NCBI GenBank assembly: GCA_023386155.1
Contig: JAEWKH010000115.1
Span: 54,157-118,156, forward strand
Origin: Pseudomonadota bacterium
GTDB lineage: Bacteria; Pseudomonadota; Alphaproteobacteria; Rhizobiales; Beijerinckiaceae
Length of the DNA: 64,000 nt
Reading direction: 5' to 3'
In this document: positions 36,131 through 45,073 of the stretch, piece by piece
Layout: each line of letters begins with the position of its first letter
Position numbering within the stretch: the first letter of the stretch is position 1
Notes under the pieces: generated by a model
What the model was told of the DNA's origin: nothing
Database searches by the model: none
Seen by the model: the letters and a program-made list of their open reading frames with translations, nothing else
Program-made: the position numbers and the translations under genes

Positions 36131-37351
36131 ATGAGCCAGCAATCGCCTGCCATGTCCATCGCCCCGCGACCCGTCGCGGCGGAGCGCGTCGCCGTTCCGA
36201 TCCTGGTGGCCATCAGCATTTCCCACATGCTGAACGATCTCATCCAGTCGCTGCTGCCGGCGATCTACCCCATCCTCAAGAGCAATTTTCACCTCGATTT
36301 CGGGCAGATCGGGCTCCTGACGCTCACCTTCCAGCTCACCGCGTCGCTGCTCCAGCCCCTGGTCGGCAACTTCACGGACCGCAGGCCGCAGCCGTTCTCC
36401 CTTGTCGTGGGCATGGGATTTACCCTCGTCGGCCTGCTGACGCTCTCGCGGGCGGGCTCCTATCCGGCCCTGCTCCTGGCGGCGGCCCTCGTCGGCATGG
36501 GATCCTCGGTCTTCCATCCGGAATCCTCCCGCGTGGCCCGTCTCGCCTCGGGCGGACGGCACGGCCTGGCGCAGTCGGTGTTCCAGGTCGGCGGCAATGC
36601 GGGAACCGCCTTGGGGCCGCTGCTCGCCGCCTTCATCGTCGTCCCGTTCGGGCAGCCGAGCATCGCCTGGTTCTCGATGGTGGCGCTGCTGGCGATGCTG
36701 ATCCTGTTCGCCATCGGGCGCTGGTACCGGGCGAAGCTCGCCGACATGCGCGCCAGGCCCCGCGCGGCCGAGACCGGTTCGCTGGTTTCGAAAAGACGCG
36801 TCGTGATCTCGCTCGCGATCCTGATCCTGCTGATCTTCTCGAAGGATTTCTACGTCGCGAGCCTCACCAACTATTTCACCTTCTACCTGATCGCCAAGTT
36901 CCAGGTCTCGGTGCAGGACGCGCAGATCTATCTCTTCGCCTTTCTCGGCTCGCTCGCCGTCGGCACGGTTCTGGGCGGCGCCATCGGCGACAAGATCGGG
37001 CGGCGCTACGTGATCTGGGGCTCGATCCTCGGCGTCCTGCCCTTCACGCTGGCGATGCCCTTCGCCAACCTGTTCTGGACGGCGGTCCTGAGCGTCTCCA
37101 TCGGGCTGGTCATGGCCTCGGCCTTCTCGTCCATTCTCGTCTTTGCGACGGAGCTGGTGCCCGGGCGCGTCGGCACCATCGCGGGCCTCTTCTTCGGCCT
37201 GTCCTTCGGCATGGCGGGCCTGGGAGCCGCCCTGCTGGGGCAGCTGGCCGACATGACGAGCATCGAGACCGTCTACAGAATCTGCTCGTTCCTGCCGGCC
37301 ATCGGGCTCCTGGCCTATTTCCTGCCGAAGATCGAGAAGAAGCACGCTTAA
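36131..37351 (+). CDS. fsr: MFS transporter, fosmidomycin resistance (Fsr) type
   Basis: 406 residues, about 12 spans, with the Fsr-family segments ISISHMLNDLIQSLLPAIYPILKSNFHLDFGQIGLLTLTFQLTASLLQP, GMGSSVFHPESSRVARLASGGRHGLAQSVFQVGGNAGTALGPLLAA and FTFYLIAKFQVSVQDAQIYLF. It would export fosmidomycin-like or other small drugs by proton antiport. The frame carries several extra N-terminal residues before the first helix. It is convergent with the PEP-mutase-like gene. Confidence 0.9.
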   Translation: MSQQSPAMSIAPRPVAAERVAVPILVAISISHMLNDLIQSLLPAIYPILKSNFHLDFGQIGLLTLTFQLTASLLQPLVGNFTDRRPQPFSLVVGMGFTLVGLLTLSRAGSYPALLLAAALVGMGSSVFHPESSRVARLASGGRHGLAQSVFQVGGNAGTALGPLLAAFIVVPFGQPSIAWFSMVALLAMLILFAIGRWYRAKLADMRARPRAAETGSLVSKRRVVISLAILILLIFSKDFYVASLTNYFTFYLIAKFQVSVQDAQIYLFAFLGSLAVGTVLGGAIGDKIGRRYVIWGSILGVLPFTLAMPFANLFWTAVLSVSIGLVMASAFSSILVFATELVPGRVGTIAGLFFGLSFGMAGLGAALLGQLADMTSIETVYRICSFLPAIGLLAYFLPKIEKKHA

Positions 37352-37363
37352 TAGCGCTGTCCC

Positions 37364-38125
37364 TCAGATCAGCGCGGCCCTCGCGGCGTCCTCCAGGGCC
37401 TTCATCGCCATGCGATAAGGGCCCGGTCCATGGCTGATGCGGGCGACGCCGAGTTCCGCGAGCCGCGCGGCCGGAGGCGTCTTCGCGCTCGTCATGATGT
37501 TCACCGGCAGGGGCGAGCCCTCGACGACGCGGGCGATCAGCCTCTCGTCGGCGAGACCGGGAACGAAAAACCCGTCGGCGCCGGCATCGGCATAGGCGCG
37601 GCCGCGCTCCAGGGCCGTGGCGACGAGGCCCTCGTGCTGATCCGCGCTGGAGATCAGGAATACGTCCGTGCGGGCATTGAGAAAGAACGGAACATTGAGC
37701 CGTTCGGCCGCCGCCCTCGCGCCTCCGAGCCGCGCGACCTGATCGGCTGCGTCGCGCAGCGTCGATTCACGGAAGCCGTCCTCGAGATTGCAGCCGATGG
37801 CGCCCGCCCGCCCCGCGCGGGCGATGGTGGCGCCGACCTCGCCGGGATCGGCCCCGTAGCCGCCTTCCAGATCGATGGTGACCGGCAGATCGGTCGCCGC
37901 CACGATGCGCTCCAGATTGGCGATGGCAAGGTCGAACGGCATGTGCTCGCCGTCGTCGAAGCCGTGCGCCGCCGCGACCGACCAGCTGCCGGTGGCAAGC
38001 GCCTTCGCGCCGCTCGCCGCGACCGCCTTGGCGCTGCCTGCATCCCAGACATTGAACAGGACGAGCGGATTGCCTGGAACGTGGAGAGCCTTGAACGTCG
38101 TGGCCTTCGTGACCTGGTCCGTCAT
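37364..38125 (-). CDS. Isocitrate lyase/PEP mutase family protein
   Basis: 253 residues of a TIM-barrel of the ICL/PEPM superfamily: LVLFNVWDAGSAKAVAASGAKALATGS, metal/substrate loop VTIDLEGGYG, IGCNLEDG and FFLNARTDVFL. The KKCGH-type Cys motif of true isocitrate lyase is absent, so a C-C or P-C bond lyase of other specificity is likely. Its ATG overlaps the ada stop as ATGA, so it follows ada on one transcript; a link to alkylation stress is possible but unproven. Confidence 0.85.
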   Translation of the reverse strand: MTDQVTKATTFKALHVPGNPLVLFNVWDAGSAKAVAASGAKALATGSWSVAAAHGFDDGEHMPFDLAIANLERIVAATDLPVTIDLEGGYGADPGEVGATIARAGRAGAIGCNLEDGFRESTLRDAADQVARLGGARAAAERLNVPFFLNARTDVFLISSADQHEGLVATALERGRAYADAGADGFFVPGLADERLIARVVEGSPLPVNIMTSAKTPPAARLAELGVARISHGPGPYRMAMKALEDAARAALI

Positions 38126-39192
38126 GTCTTCAACCCCTTGGAAAGTGCTGCTGCGACACGCCGCTCGTGCTCGAGCAGCCATTGCTTGCGCCAGATCTTG
38201 CCGCCATAGCCGGTCAGCGATCCGTCGGCGCCGATCACGCGATGGCAGGGCACGAGGATCGCCACCTGGTTGGCGCCGTTCGCCCGCGCGGCGGCGCGTG
38301 CCGCGTCGGGCCGATCGAGGGAGCGGGCGATCTCGCCGTAGCTGCGCGTGGCGCCCGCCGGGATCCGGCGCAGGGCATCCCAGACCGACGCTTCGAAGGA
38401 CGTGCCCTTCTGAGCGATGGGCAGGTCGAACGAGAGCGAGCGGCCGGCGAAATACTGCTCCACCTGATGGGCGAGCCTGTCGAGCATGGCGTGCTGTCCG
38501 AAGCAGATCGGCCCGACACGCTTGCGCAGGCGCTCGATCTCGGTCGGAAGCGCCTTGCGCTCCGCGAATTCGAGCAGGTGCACGCCGGCATCGTCAGCGA
38601 CGGCCAGCATGGCGCCGATGGGCGTATCGAGCCATTGCGCCGTCAGGATCTGGCGCGCCGGGGCGCGGATCGGCGCATCGCCGATGAGCCTGCTGATCGC
38701 ATCGCGAAAGCCACTGCCGGATTCATAGCCGGCATCGAGCTGGGCATCCATCACGGAGCCTCCCTGCTGCAAGGTACTGACCGCCACGCCGAGGCGCTGC
38801 GAGCGCGCGTATTGCGTGAAGGTGATGCCGTATTCACGCTGGAAGGCGCGGCGGACGGTGGAGGGATCGTAACCGAGAGCTTTCACGTCCTCTGCGCTCC
38901 ACCGCCGTTCCGGCTCGGCCCTGATCCTGTCCCGGAGGGCTTCGAACGCTCCGCTCGTCGGCGGCCTGATGTCGAGGGGCCTGCAGCGCAGGCAGGCCCG
39001 GAACCCCGCATCCTGGGCCGCATCCCTGCAGGAGAAGAACACCACGTTGTCGCGCTTCGGCTTCCGGGCCGGGCAGGTGAGGCGGCAGAAGATGCCTGTC
39101 GTCTTCACGCCCACATAGGCGAAGCCCTCATAGGAGGGATCGCGGGCGATGAGGGCGGCAAAGAGGGTGTCGTCGTCGCGGAGCATTGGCAT
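38122..39192 (-). CDS. ada: Ada: methylphosphotriester/O6-methylguanine methyltransferase and AraC-type activator
   Basis: 356 residues. N-terminal Ada zinc domain with the Cys cluster GIFCRLTCPARKPKRDN ... SCRDAAQDAGFRACLRCRP, an AraC-type HTH (SAEDVKALGYDPSTVRRAFQREYGITF), and the C-terminal methyltransferase with active Cys in VPCHRVIGADGSLTGYGG. As in E. coli Ada it removes methyl groups from phosphotriesters and O6-methylguanine and activates transcription when methylated. Overlaps the next gene by four bases. Together with tag at the left edge the window has two alkylation-repair genes, though far apart. Confidence 0.94.
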   Translation of the reverse strand: MPMLRDDDTLFAALIARDPSYEGFAYVGVKTTGIFCRLTCPARKPKRDNVVFFSCRDAAQDAGFRACLRCRPLDIRPPTSGAFEALRDRIRAEPERRWSAEDVKALGYDPSTVRRAFQREYGITFTQYARSQRLGVAVSTLQQGGSVMDAQLDAGYESGSGFRDAISRLIGDAPIRAPARQILTAQWLDTPIGAMLAVADDAGVHLLEFAERKALPTEIERLRKRVGPICFGQHAMLDRLAHQVEQYFAGRSLSFDLPIAQKGTSFEASVWDALRRIPAGATRSYGEIARSLDRPDAARAAARANGANQVAILVPCHRVIGADGSLTGYGGKIWRKQWLLEHERRVAAALSKGLKT

Positions 39193-39270
39193 GAGGATGT
39201 TTTAGCGCACCTGTCGGGGCCGTGTCGCCGGAAACGAGGCGTGTATTTTTCTTTTTGCCCGGTCGCCCGC

Positions 39271-40599
39271 TCACGGGGCCCGGGCGACGTCCACGCTGAG
39301 GCGCATCTCCGGGTGGATGCCGCAGATGATGTCGTAGTGACCCGGCTGATCGAACCCGATGGTGACGGTGTCGCCCGGGTTCTGGGCATCGGAGTTGAAG
39401 CTCCTGCCCGGCCCGTCGAGGCGCACGTTGTGGACGCGCGTATCGTCGTTGAGGATGCGCAGGGCTTCGCCCGCTTTCAGGATGACGGCGCCGGGCGTGA
39501 AGCGTCGATCCTTCTGGCTGACGGTGGAGGCGGCGACCGCCTCCGCATTCGTGCCCCAGGACATCGTTCTCGCGGGCAGGCTCGCGGGGCGGGGCGGGTC
39601 GTCGCTGGACAGGGTGTTAAGGAACGCGACGAGCTGGGCGCGTTCGGTCGCGCTGAGCTCGATCCTTTGAGGCAGGTCGGCCGAGAGGGTGGGGCGCTTC
39701 ACCACGCCTTCGGCATAGTGATCCACGACGTCCTCGAACGTGGCAAGCGAGCCGTCATGCATGTAGGGCGCGGACCAGACGCGCTCGCGCAGGCTCGGCG
39801 TCTTGAAGGCGTGATCCGCCGCGCTCACGCCGATGATGGGGCCGCGCCCCCTGTCCGCGCTCGGCAGGCCGATATCGTGGAACGCCTCATCGGTGAAGCG
39901 CCAGCCCTGATGGCAGGCCACGCACCCGGCCTTGCCGACGAAGAGCGAGAAGCCTGCAAGCTCATCCGGTTCCAGGGCCCCGTCGTCGCCTTTCACCCAT
40001 CGGTCGAACCGGGTCTCGGGCGAGACGAGCGTCCGCTGAAAGGCCGCGAGGGCCTTCGCCAGATTGGCCTGCGTGACGGCAGGATCCCCCGGGAAGGCCT
40101 TCGCGAAGGCCTTGCGCATCTTCGGATCGGCGGAGAGCGCCCGCAGGGATGTCTCCAGGTTGCCGGCCATCTCGCGTTCGTTCTCGATGGGCATCATCGC
40201 CTGGGCTTCCAGGCTCGGTGCCCGGCCGTCCCAGAAGAAGGACAGGCCCCAGGCCAGGTTCCAGAGTGGAGGGGTGCGGCGGTCGAGGGGTTGCCCGTCA
40301 TGGCCGGTATGGCGGTCGACGCCGTCGGAGAAGGACAGGTCGGCCTGGTGGCAGGTCGAGCACGCCATGTCGCCCGAACCGGACAGGCGCGTCTCTTCGA
40401 ACAGCGTTGCGCCGAGCGCCACCTTTTCCGGCATGGCCGGATTGTCCGAGGGCGTCGGCGTGTGGTCGGGCCGCGCGAAAACGCTCCGCCAATGCCCGAC
40501 ATCGAGCGGAGCGGGCTTGTCGGCCGCTCCGCCCACGAGGCTTGCGAGCACGAGACCCGCAAGCACCCGGCCGGCTTTGGCGAGGCCATCGCGCGGCAT
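39271..40599 (-). CDS. Di-haem cytochrome c peroxidase-like protein fused to a cupredoxin domain
   Basis: 442 residues. After an N-terminal signal (GRVLAGLVLASLVGGAADK) come a MauG/CcpA-like di-haem region with haem sites MACSTCHQADL (about residue 80) and AGCVACHQGWRF (about 220), plus GFSLFVGK and LRERVWSAPYMHDGSLATFEDVV. The last 100 residues form a plastocyanin-like domain with copper ligands His (VHNVRLDGPG), Cys and His (IICGIHPEM) and Met. It would be periplasmic; the cupredoxin may feed electrons to the haems for H2O2 reduction or substrate oxidation. It is 5 bp from the next gene. Confidence 0.88.
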   Translation of the reverse strand: MPRDGLAKAGRVLAGLVLASLVGGAADKPAPLDVGHWRSVFARPDHTPTPSDNPAMPEKVALGATLFEETRLSGSGDMACSTCHQADLSFSDGVDRHTGHDGQPLDRRTPPLWNLAWGLSFFWDGRAPSLEAQAMMPIENEREMAGNLETSLRALSADPKMRKAFAKAFPGDPAVTQANLAKALAAFQRTLVSPETRFDRWVKGDDGALEPDELAGFSLFVGKAGCVACHQGWRFTDEAFHDIGLPSADRGRGPIIGVSAADHAFKTPSLRERVWSAPYMHDGSLATFEDVVDHYAEGVVKRPTLSADLPQRIELSATERAQLVAFLNTLSSDDPPRPASLPARTMSWGTNAEAVAASTVSQKDRRFTPGAVILKAGEALRILNDDTRVHNVRLDGPGRSFNSDAQNPGDTVTIGFDQPGHYDIICGIHPEMRLSVDVARAP

Positions 40600-40604
40600 G
40601 ATTA

Positions 40605-41459
40605 TCAGTGAAAGTTTCCGAGCTGCAGCTCGAACTTCGAGACATCGCTCAGGAACTGGCCGACATCCTTGACCGCCTGCTTGGGCGGCGTCACGGCCGG
40701 GAAGGTGGCCTTCAGGTCGTTCAGGCTCGCCTGCAGGGCCTTGGCCGCGTCCGCGTTCTTGGCGGAGGCGGCGGGCATGACCGTTCCGACGAGACGGTCC
40801 ACCTCAAGCACGAAGCCGCGGGCGTCCTGGTACTCGACCACGTTGGCGATGCGGCCCTTCTGGACGGCTTCCTCATATTCGTCGGCCGCCTGCTGCAGGA
40901 CTTCGAGGGCCGTTTCGAGCACGAAATAGGTGCTGTTCTCCTCCTTCGCCTTCACAGCCGTCTCGGCGGCGGCCAGGCGCTCGTCGAGGGCCGCGCGGGC
41001 GCGGGCATAGGCCTCCTTGTTCTTGGCCTTCACGGTCTGGGAGAGGGATTTCAGGGCGGCCTGGAAGGGCGCGACGTTGAAGGTCTTCAGCTGATCGCGG
41101 ATGCTGCCGTAGATCTCTTCCTCCGGGTGCAGGAAGTGGGGCAGGGCGTCGGCCCAGCGGCCCGCCTCGATCAGCTCTGCGCCGACCAGCAGGTGGCCGC
41201 GAATCATCTCGAGGCCGCGATAGACATGAATGGAGGGCTGGAGCTGCGCCGCGCCGCCGCCTTCGCCCTCTCCCTCGCCGCCGGCGGTCGCGGCAGGCGC
41301 CGCGTGGCCCTGGTGCTGGGCAAGCTGAACCAGGGTCTGATCGGCCTTCGATTCGATCCCGGCCCGGGACTGCACATGCAGGACGCTCGCCTGCGCGGCG
41401 GCCGGCGCAGCAACCAGGACGGCGGTGCTCAGGCCCGCCCAGATCTTCCGTTTCTTCAT
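40605..41459 (-). CDS. Helical periplasmic protein, unknown function
   Basis: 284 residues: signal peptide (MKKRKIWAGLSTAVLVAAPAAAQA), a His/Gly/Glu-rich linker (about 50-75), then a long all-helical domain (MIRGHLLVGAELIEAGRWADALPHFLHPEEEIYGSIRDQL ... ARAALDERLAAAETAVKAKEENSTYFVLETALEVL). His-rich linker and helix-bundle character recall imelysin/EfeO-like metal proteins, but I cannot place it with confidence. It precedes the di-haem peroxidase by 5 bp, clearly as an operon, and is divergent from a PiuC-type hydroxylase. Confidence 0.75.
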   Translation of the reverse strand: MKKRKIWAGLSTAVLVAAPAAAQASVLHVQSRAGIESKADQTLVQLAQHQGHAAPAATAGGEGEGEGGGAAQLQPSIHVYRGLEMIRGHLLVGAELIEAGRWADALPHFLHPEEEIYGSIRDQLKTFNVAPFQAALKSLSQTVKAKNKEAYARARAALDERLAAAETAVKAKEENSTYFVLETALEVLQQAADEYEEAVQKGRIANVVEYQDARGFVLEVDRLVGTVMPAASAKNADAAKALQASLNDLKATFPAVTPPKQAVKDVGQFLSDVSKFELQLGNFH

Positions 41460-41578
41460 GGTGTCTCCAGTTCGCAGGGCAAGCGCGGTCAGTTTAGAAA
41501 AGTTAAAAAGTGCGTGCCTTTACAATGATTTAGCTACATCCTATGGGGATCCCTGACAAGCCTGAAGGTCCTTTTCCC

Positions 41579-42238
41579 ATGCTGATCACCATCGCGGATG
41601 TCCTGCCCCAAGCCGAGCTCGAAGAGGTTCGGGCGATTCTGGGCTCCATGCGCTTCGAGGACGGGCGCGCGACGGCGGGCTGGAGCGCCAGGCTCGTCAA
41701 GGACAACGAGCAGGCCCGTGAGGGCGCGTCTCTCACGCTGCTCCGGGACAAGGTGTCGAAGGCCGTTCTCGCCAACGAGGTCTTCAGCCTCGCGGCGCGT
41801 CCGAAGGCGCTGACGCCGCTGATCTTCGCCCGCTACGGCGCGGGCAGGGAATACGGCTCCCACGTGGACAACCCGCTGATGAACGGCATCCGCACGGACG
41901 TGTCCTTCACCCTCTTCCTGGCCGATCCGGACTCTTACGACGGCGGCGAGCTGGTGATCGAATCGGTCTCCGGCGAGGAGGAGGTGAAGCTGCCGGCAGG
42001 CCACCTCGTCGCCTATGATTCGACGAGCCTGCACCGGGTGGCGCCCGTCACCCGGGGAGAGCGCATGGTGGCGGTGGGCTGGGCGCAGAGCTACGTGCGC
42101 GACAGCGCTCGGCGGGAACTGCTCTTCGACCTCGAAACCGCCAAGCGCAACCTGTTCGCCCAATCCGGCAAGACGCCCGAATTCGACCTTCTGGCGAAAA
42201 GCAGCGCCAATCTGTTCCGGATGTGGGCGGACGTTTAG
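41579..42238 (+). CDS. Fe2+/2-oxoglutarate hydroxylase, PKHD type (PiuC/YbiX)
   Basis: 219 residues matching YbiX/PiuC: LVKDNEQ, ARYGAGREYGSHVDN with the HxD iron pair, SFTLFLADPDSYDGGELVIES, KLPAGHLVAYDSTSLHRVAPVTRGERMVAVGWAQSYVRD with the distal His and the 2OG-binding Arg. In other proteobacteria the gene neighbours siderophore receptors and is iron-regulated. The ATG at 41579 gives MLITIADVLP. Divergent from the helical periplasmic protein/peroxidase operon; the AT-rich gap (TTTAGAAAAGTTAAA near 41494) might hold an iron-responsive site. Confidence 0.9.
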   Translation: MLITIADVLPQAELEEVRAILGSMRFEDGRATAGWSARLVKDNEQAREGASLTLLRDKVSKAVLANEVFSLAARPKALTPLIFARYGAGREYGSHVDNPLMNGIRTDVSFTLFLADPDSYDGGELVIESVSGEEEVKLPAGHLVAYDSTSLHRVAPVTRGERMVAVGWAQSYVRDSARRELLFDLETAKRNLFAQSGKTPEFDLLAKSSANLFRMWADV

Positions 42239-42241
42239 GTC

Positions 42242-42862
42242 CTACTGCCAGGAATAGTTGAAGCTGACGCTGATGCGCTCGCTCTCGGCCTCGTTGAGGG
42301 GCACCTCGTGGCGCAGCCAGCTTTCCCAGAGCAGGATCGTGCCGGGGACCGGCTTCATATAGGCGAATTGCCGGTTCTCCGGCTTGGCCTTGGCCTTGCG
42401 CGGCGGGGCGGCCATCATGAAGCCCAGGCGCGGATCCTCGAGCTTGAGCGCGCTCGCGCCCTCCGGGATCGTCACGTAATAGGTTCCGCTGATCACCGAA
42501 TGCGGGTGGATGTGCGAGGTGTGGATGCCGCCGGGCGGGAGGATGTTGATCCACAGGCTGTCGAGGACGAGCTTGCGGCCCTGAAGGTCGAATTCCAGCT
42601 CCTTGGCGAACCCGGCCACGTGCTTGTCGAGTTCCTTCAGGAGGTCGCCGAACACCGGCACCCGCCAGGGCAGATCGTTCAGGGACGCGTAGGACGTGTA
42701 GCCCGGATAGCCGTGCTTGGCGCACCAGCGCTGGCCGGCCTCGTCGTCTTCGGCGATGGAGAGGCAGGCCGCCTCCAGCTCCGCGTTGCGTTGCTCGGCC
42801 TTGGCGCCCGTCAGCTCGGCGCGGTAGACTTTGGTGACGAAAAGCGTATCGATGCTTGCCAT
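42242..42862 (-). CDS. 2OG-Fe(II) oxygenase, TIGR02466 family
   Basis: 206 residues: WINILPPGGIHTSHIHPHSVISGTYYVTIPEGASALKLEDPRLGFMMA contains the iron-binding His/His-type pair and VPGTILLWESWLRHEVPLNEAESERISVSFNYSW the distal His and 2OG-binding Arg, the pattern of the TIGR02466 putative oxygenases. Substrate unknown. It ends 3 bp from the end of the PiuC-like gene in convergent orientation, so the two unrelated Fe/2OG enzymes are tail to tail. Confidence 0.88.
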   Translation of the reverse strand: MASIDTLFVTKVYRAELTGAKAEQRNAELEAACLSIAEDDEAGQRWCAKHGYPGYTSYASLNDLPWRVPVFGDLLKELDKHVAGFAKELEFDLQGRKLVLDSLWINILPPGGIHTSHIHPHSVISGTYYVTIPEGASALKLEDPRLGFMMAAPPRKAKAKPENRQFAYMKPVPGTILLWESWLRHEVPLNEAESERISVSFNYSWQ

Positions 42863-42990
42863 GGCTTGGCTCTATTCTGGCCGCCGCCTTCTGTCAAAGC
42901 CATTGCCCTTTCGGGATGGGCATCCCAGCTTTCATTTTTGAAATGCCCTCATGGCTTGAAGGATCCGTGGGGGCAACACACCTTGGCCTT

Positions 42991-44214
42991 ATGATGTCAC
43001 TTACCCTCCCTCCCATCGCCGCGGACGATCTGCTGACCATGGCCCGGAGCCTCGATGCCGAGAGCCTCGCCCGCGTCATCACCCTGAGGGACTGGCTGAT
43101 CACGGTCGCAGGCCAGATGGAGGATTCGAACGAGGTCCTGTCAGGTTTCCTCAACCGGCTGATCGAGCTCGGGCTGCCGATCGACCGGGCCGTTTCGGCC
43201 ATCGAGACCCTCCATTCGGAATATGCCGGCATCGGGCGGTTCTGGACCCGGGAGGAGGGGACCGTCGTGCGCTACCTGCCGCACGGGGACCGCCGCGAGG
43301 CCGTCTACCAGACGAGCCCCTTCGCCCATGTCAATCGCACCGGCGAATGGCTCGTCTTGGATCTCGCCGTCACCCCTGACGATCTTTTCCCGATCATTCC
43401 CGAACTCAAGGAAGCGGGCTACCGCCATTACGTCACGATCCCGATCCGCTTCACCAACGGAGCCGAGAACGCAATCTCCTTTGCGACGCGCTCGCCCGAG
43501 GGGTTCGGCACGCGCGGGCTGACGATCCTGCGCATGGTGATCCCGTCCTTCGCCCTTGTGACCGAGCTGCGCGCGACGAGCAACCGGCTCGACGAGGTGC
43601 TGCGCATCTATGTGGGGGACGATCCCCACAAGGCGATCCTGTCGGGCGCCATCCAGCGCGGGCAGGTGACGCGCATCCGCTCCGCCATCCTGTTCGCCGA
43701 CATGCGCGACTACACGCATATTTCCTCGACCTTGAGTCCCGAAGGCGCGGTCGATCTGCTGAACAACTATTTCGACTGTCTCGTGCCGCCCATCGAGGAT
43801 GAAGGCGGCGAGGTGCTGAAGTATCTGGGCGACGGGCTTCTCGCCATCGTGCGCGACAAGGGCGACGACACGGGCGGCGCGGCGCAGTCGGCCCTGACGG
43901 CGGCCACCAAGGCTCTTCGGCGCGTCGAGGCCGCCAACAACGAGGGCCGGTTCCCCGTGCAGATCAACGTGGGCTTCGCGCTCCATCACGGCGATGCGGC
44001 CTACGGCAATGTGGGGTCCGGCCAGCGCCTGGACTTCACGGTGATCGGGCGCGACGTGAATCTCGCAAGCCGCATCGCGGAGCTGAACAAAAGCCTTGGC
44101 GAGCCGCTGCTCATGTCGAGGCCCTTCGTCGAGCATCTCTGGGGCAATCCCTCGTCGCTCGGCACCCACGATGTCGAAGGCTTCGAGGAGGCGGTCGAGG
44201 TCTACAGGCCTTGA
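42991..44214 (+). CDS. Class III adenylate/guanylate cyclase
   Basis: 407 residues. N-terminal region (residues 1-220) is a GAF/PAS-like sensor; the catalytic domain starts at about 240 (SAILFADMRDYTHISSTLSPEGAVDLLNNYFDCL) and shows the metal Asp pair region (DGLLAIV), the QINVGFALHHGDAAYGNVGSGQRLDFTVIGRDVNLASRIAELNKSLG segment and a final DVEGFEEAVEVYRP. It should make cAMP (or cGMP) in the cytoplasm. Start chosen at the ATGATG at 42991; the frame continues upstream. A bidirectional hairpin separates it from the PRC-barrel gene. Confidence 0.88.
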   Translation: MMSLTLPPIAADDLLTMARSLDAESLARVITLRDWLITVAGQMEDSNEVLSGFLNRLIELGLPIDRAVSAIETLHSEYAGIGRFWTREEGTVVRYLPHGDRREAVYQTSPFAHVNRTGEWLVLDLAVTPDDLFPIIPELKEAGYRHYVTIPIRFTNGAENAISFATRSPEGFGTRGLTILRMVIPSFALVTELRATSNRLDEVLRIYVGDDPHKAILSGAIQRGQVTRIRSAILFADMRDYTHISSTLSPEGAVDLLNNYFDCLVPPIEDEGGEVLKYLGDGLLAIVRDKGDDTGGAAQSALTAATKALRRVEAANNEGRFPVQINVGFALHHGDAAYGNVGSGQRLDFTVIGRDVNLASRIAELNKSLGEPLLMSRPFVEHLWGNPSSLGTHDVEGFEEAVEVYRP

Positions 44215-44235
44215 ACGGTTCCAGCCTGAAGCGAA

Positions 44236-44257
44236 GAAGGAGCCCGAGGGCTCCTTC
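44236..44257. terminator. Bidirectional hairpin between convergent genes
   Basis: GAAGGAGCCC (44236-44245) and GGGCTCCTTC (44248-44257) are exact complements with a 2-base centre, between the cyclase stop and the PRC-barrel stop. No strong T run, but placed as a shared terminator. Confidence 0.6.
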
Positions 44258-44280
44258 AACGCGCCAGGAGGCAACTTTTA

Positions 44281-44940
44281 CTAATTGGCGAAGCGGAACT
44301 CGGGAGCGTTCTCAAGCAGGTCCTTGGTTGCGTTTGGCAGGATTGCCCGCTCTGGATAATCGCGCATCCGGTCGCCAGCAGTCTCTCGGTAGCCGGTGCC
44401 GACCGTACCGGTCGTGTCAGGCTGCTGCAAGTTATTGGTCATAGCCGTGTTCGTGCCGGCCGCGCCGGGTGCTCCCGTTGCGCCCATCGTGGTCGCACCT
44501 GTCGTTCCAGCTGCACCTGGCGTGCCCGTGGTCGCCGCGACCCGATCCTGGCTCTGCTGCCACTGAAGAGCGTCGAACGGGACCGCGACGCTGCGCTCGC
44601 CTATGCCGAGGAAGCCGCCGACGCCGATGACCACGGCTTCGACTTGTCCCTGACTGTTGACCAGAACCTCACTAATGTCGCCGATTCGCTCATTGTTCTG
44701 GTTGTAGACGTTGATACCTTCAAGACGAGACGCGCGCCAGAGGTCGGAGCGGTTCTGCGTGACGTACTGCACTGCGCCACCCTGCATGGCGGCACTGGAG
44801 CCTTGGTTCATCTGGGCTGGCGCAGTCGTGCCGGCAGCAGGAGGCTGCCCTTGAGGTTGAGCCGGTGCTTGAGCTTGTGCGAACACGGGCGCGGCCAGGA
44901 ACGTGCTGGCGATTAGACCGATACCGATACGGTTGAGCAT
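44281..44940 (-). CDS. PRC-barrel domain secreted protein
   Basis: 219 residues. Signal peptide (MLNRIGIGLIASTFLAAPVFAQ), a Gln/Ala/Pro/Gly-rich linker, then a PRC-barrel (RASRLEGINVYNQNNERIGDISEVLVNSQGQVEAVVIGVGGFLGIGERSVAVPFDALQW) and a low-complexity GATG-rich tail ending RDYPERAILPNATKDLLENAPEFRFAN. Such exported PRC-barrel proteins are common in Methylobacteriaceae and Bradyrhizobiaceae; role unknown. Confidence 0.88.
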   Translation of the reverse strand: MLNRIGIGLIASTFLAAPVFAQAQAPAQPQGQPPAAGTTAPAQMNQGSSAAMQGGAVQYVTQNRSDLWRASRLEGINVYNQNNERIGDISEVLVNSQGQVEAVVIGVGGFLGIGERSVAVPFDALQWQQSQDRVAATTGTPGAAGTTGATTMGATGAPGAAGTNTAMTNNLQQPDTTGTVGTGYRETAGDRMRDYPERAILPNATKDLLENAPEFRFAN

Positions 44941-45073
44941 GCGCTTCCTCCATTGAATTGAAGCCCGTAGGCTTGCTTGTCAAACGGAAGGAGTAGTGAT
45001 TGGTTGCGGTATGCTCTCCACAACGTGATCCAACTCGACTGCAGTCAGATCCCGATCGGATGAACGGCAGAAA

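Noticed and set aside
38167..40611. 814-codon plus-strand frame opposite ada and the di-haem peroxidase
   Set aside because: Antisense shadow: the minus-strand genes have intact catalytic motifs while this frame is Arg/Gly/Asp-rich without domains.
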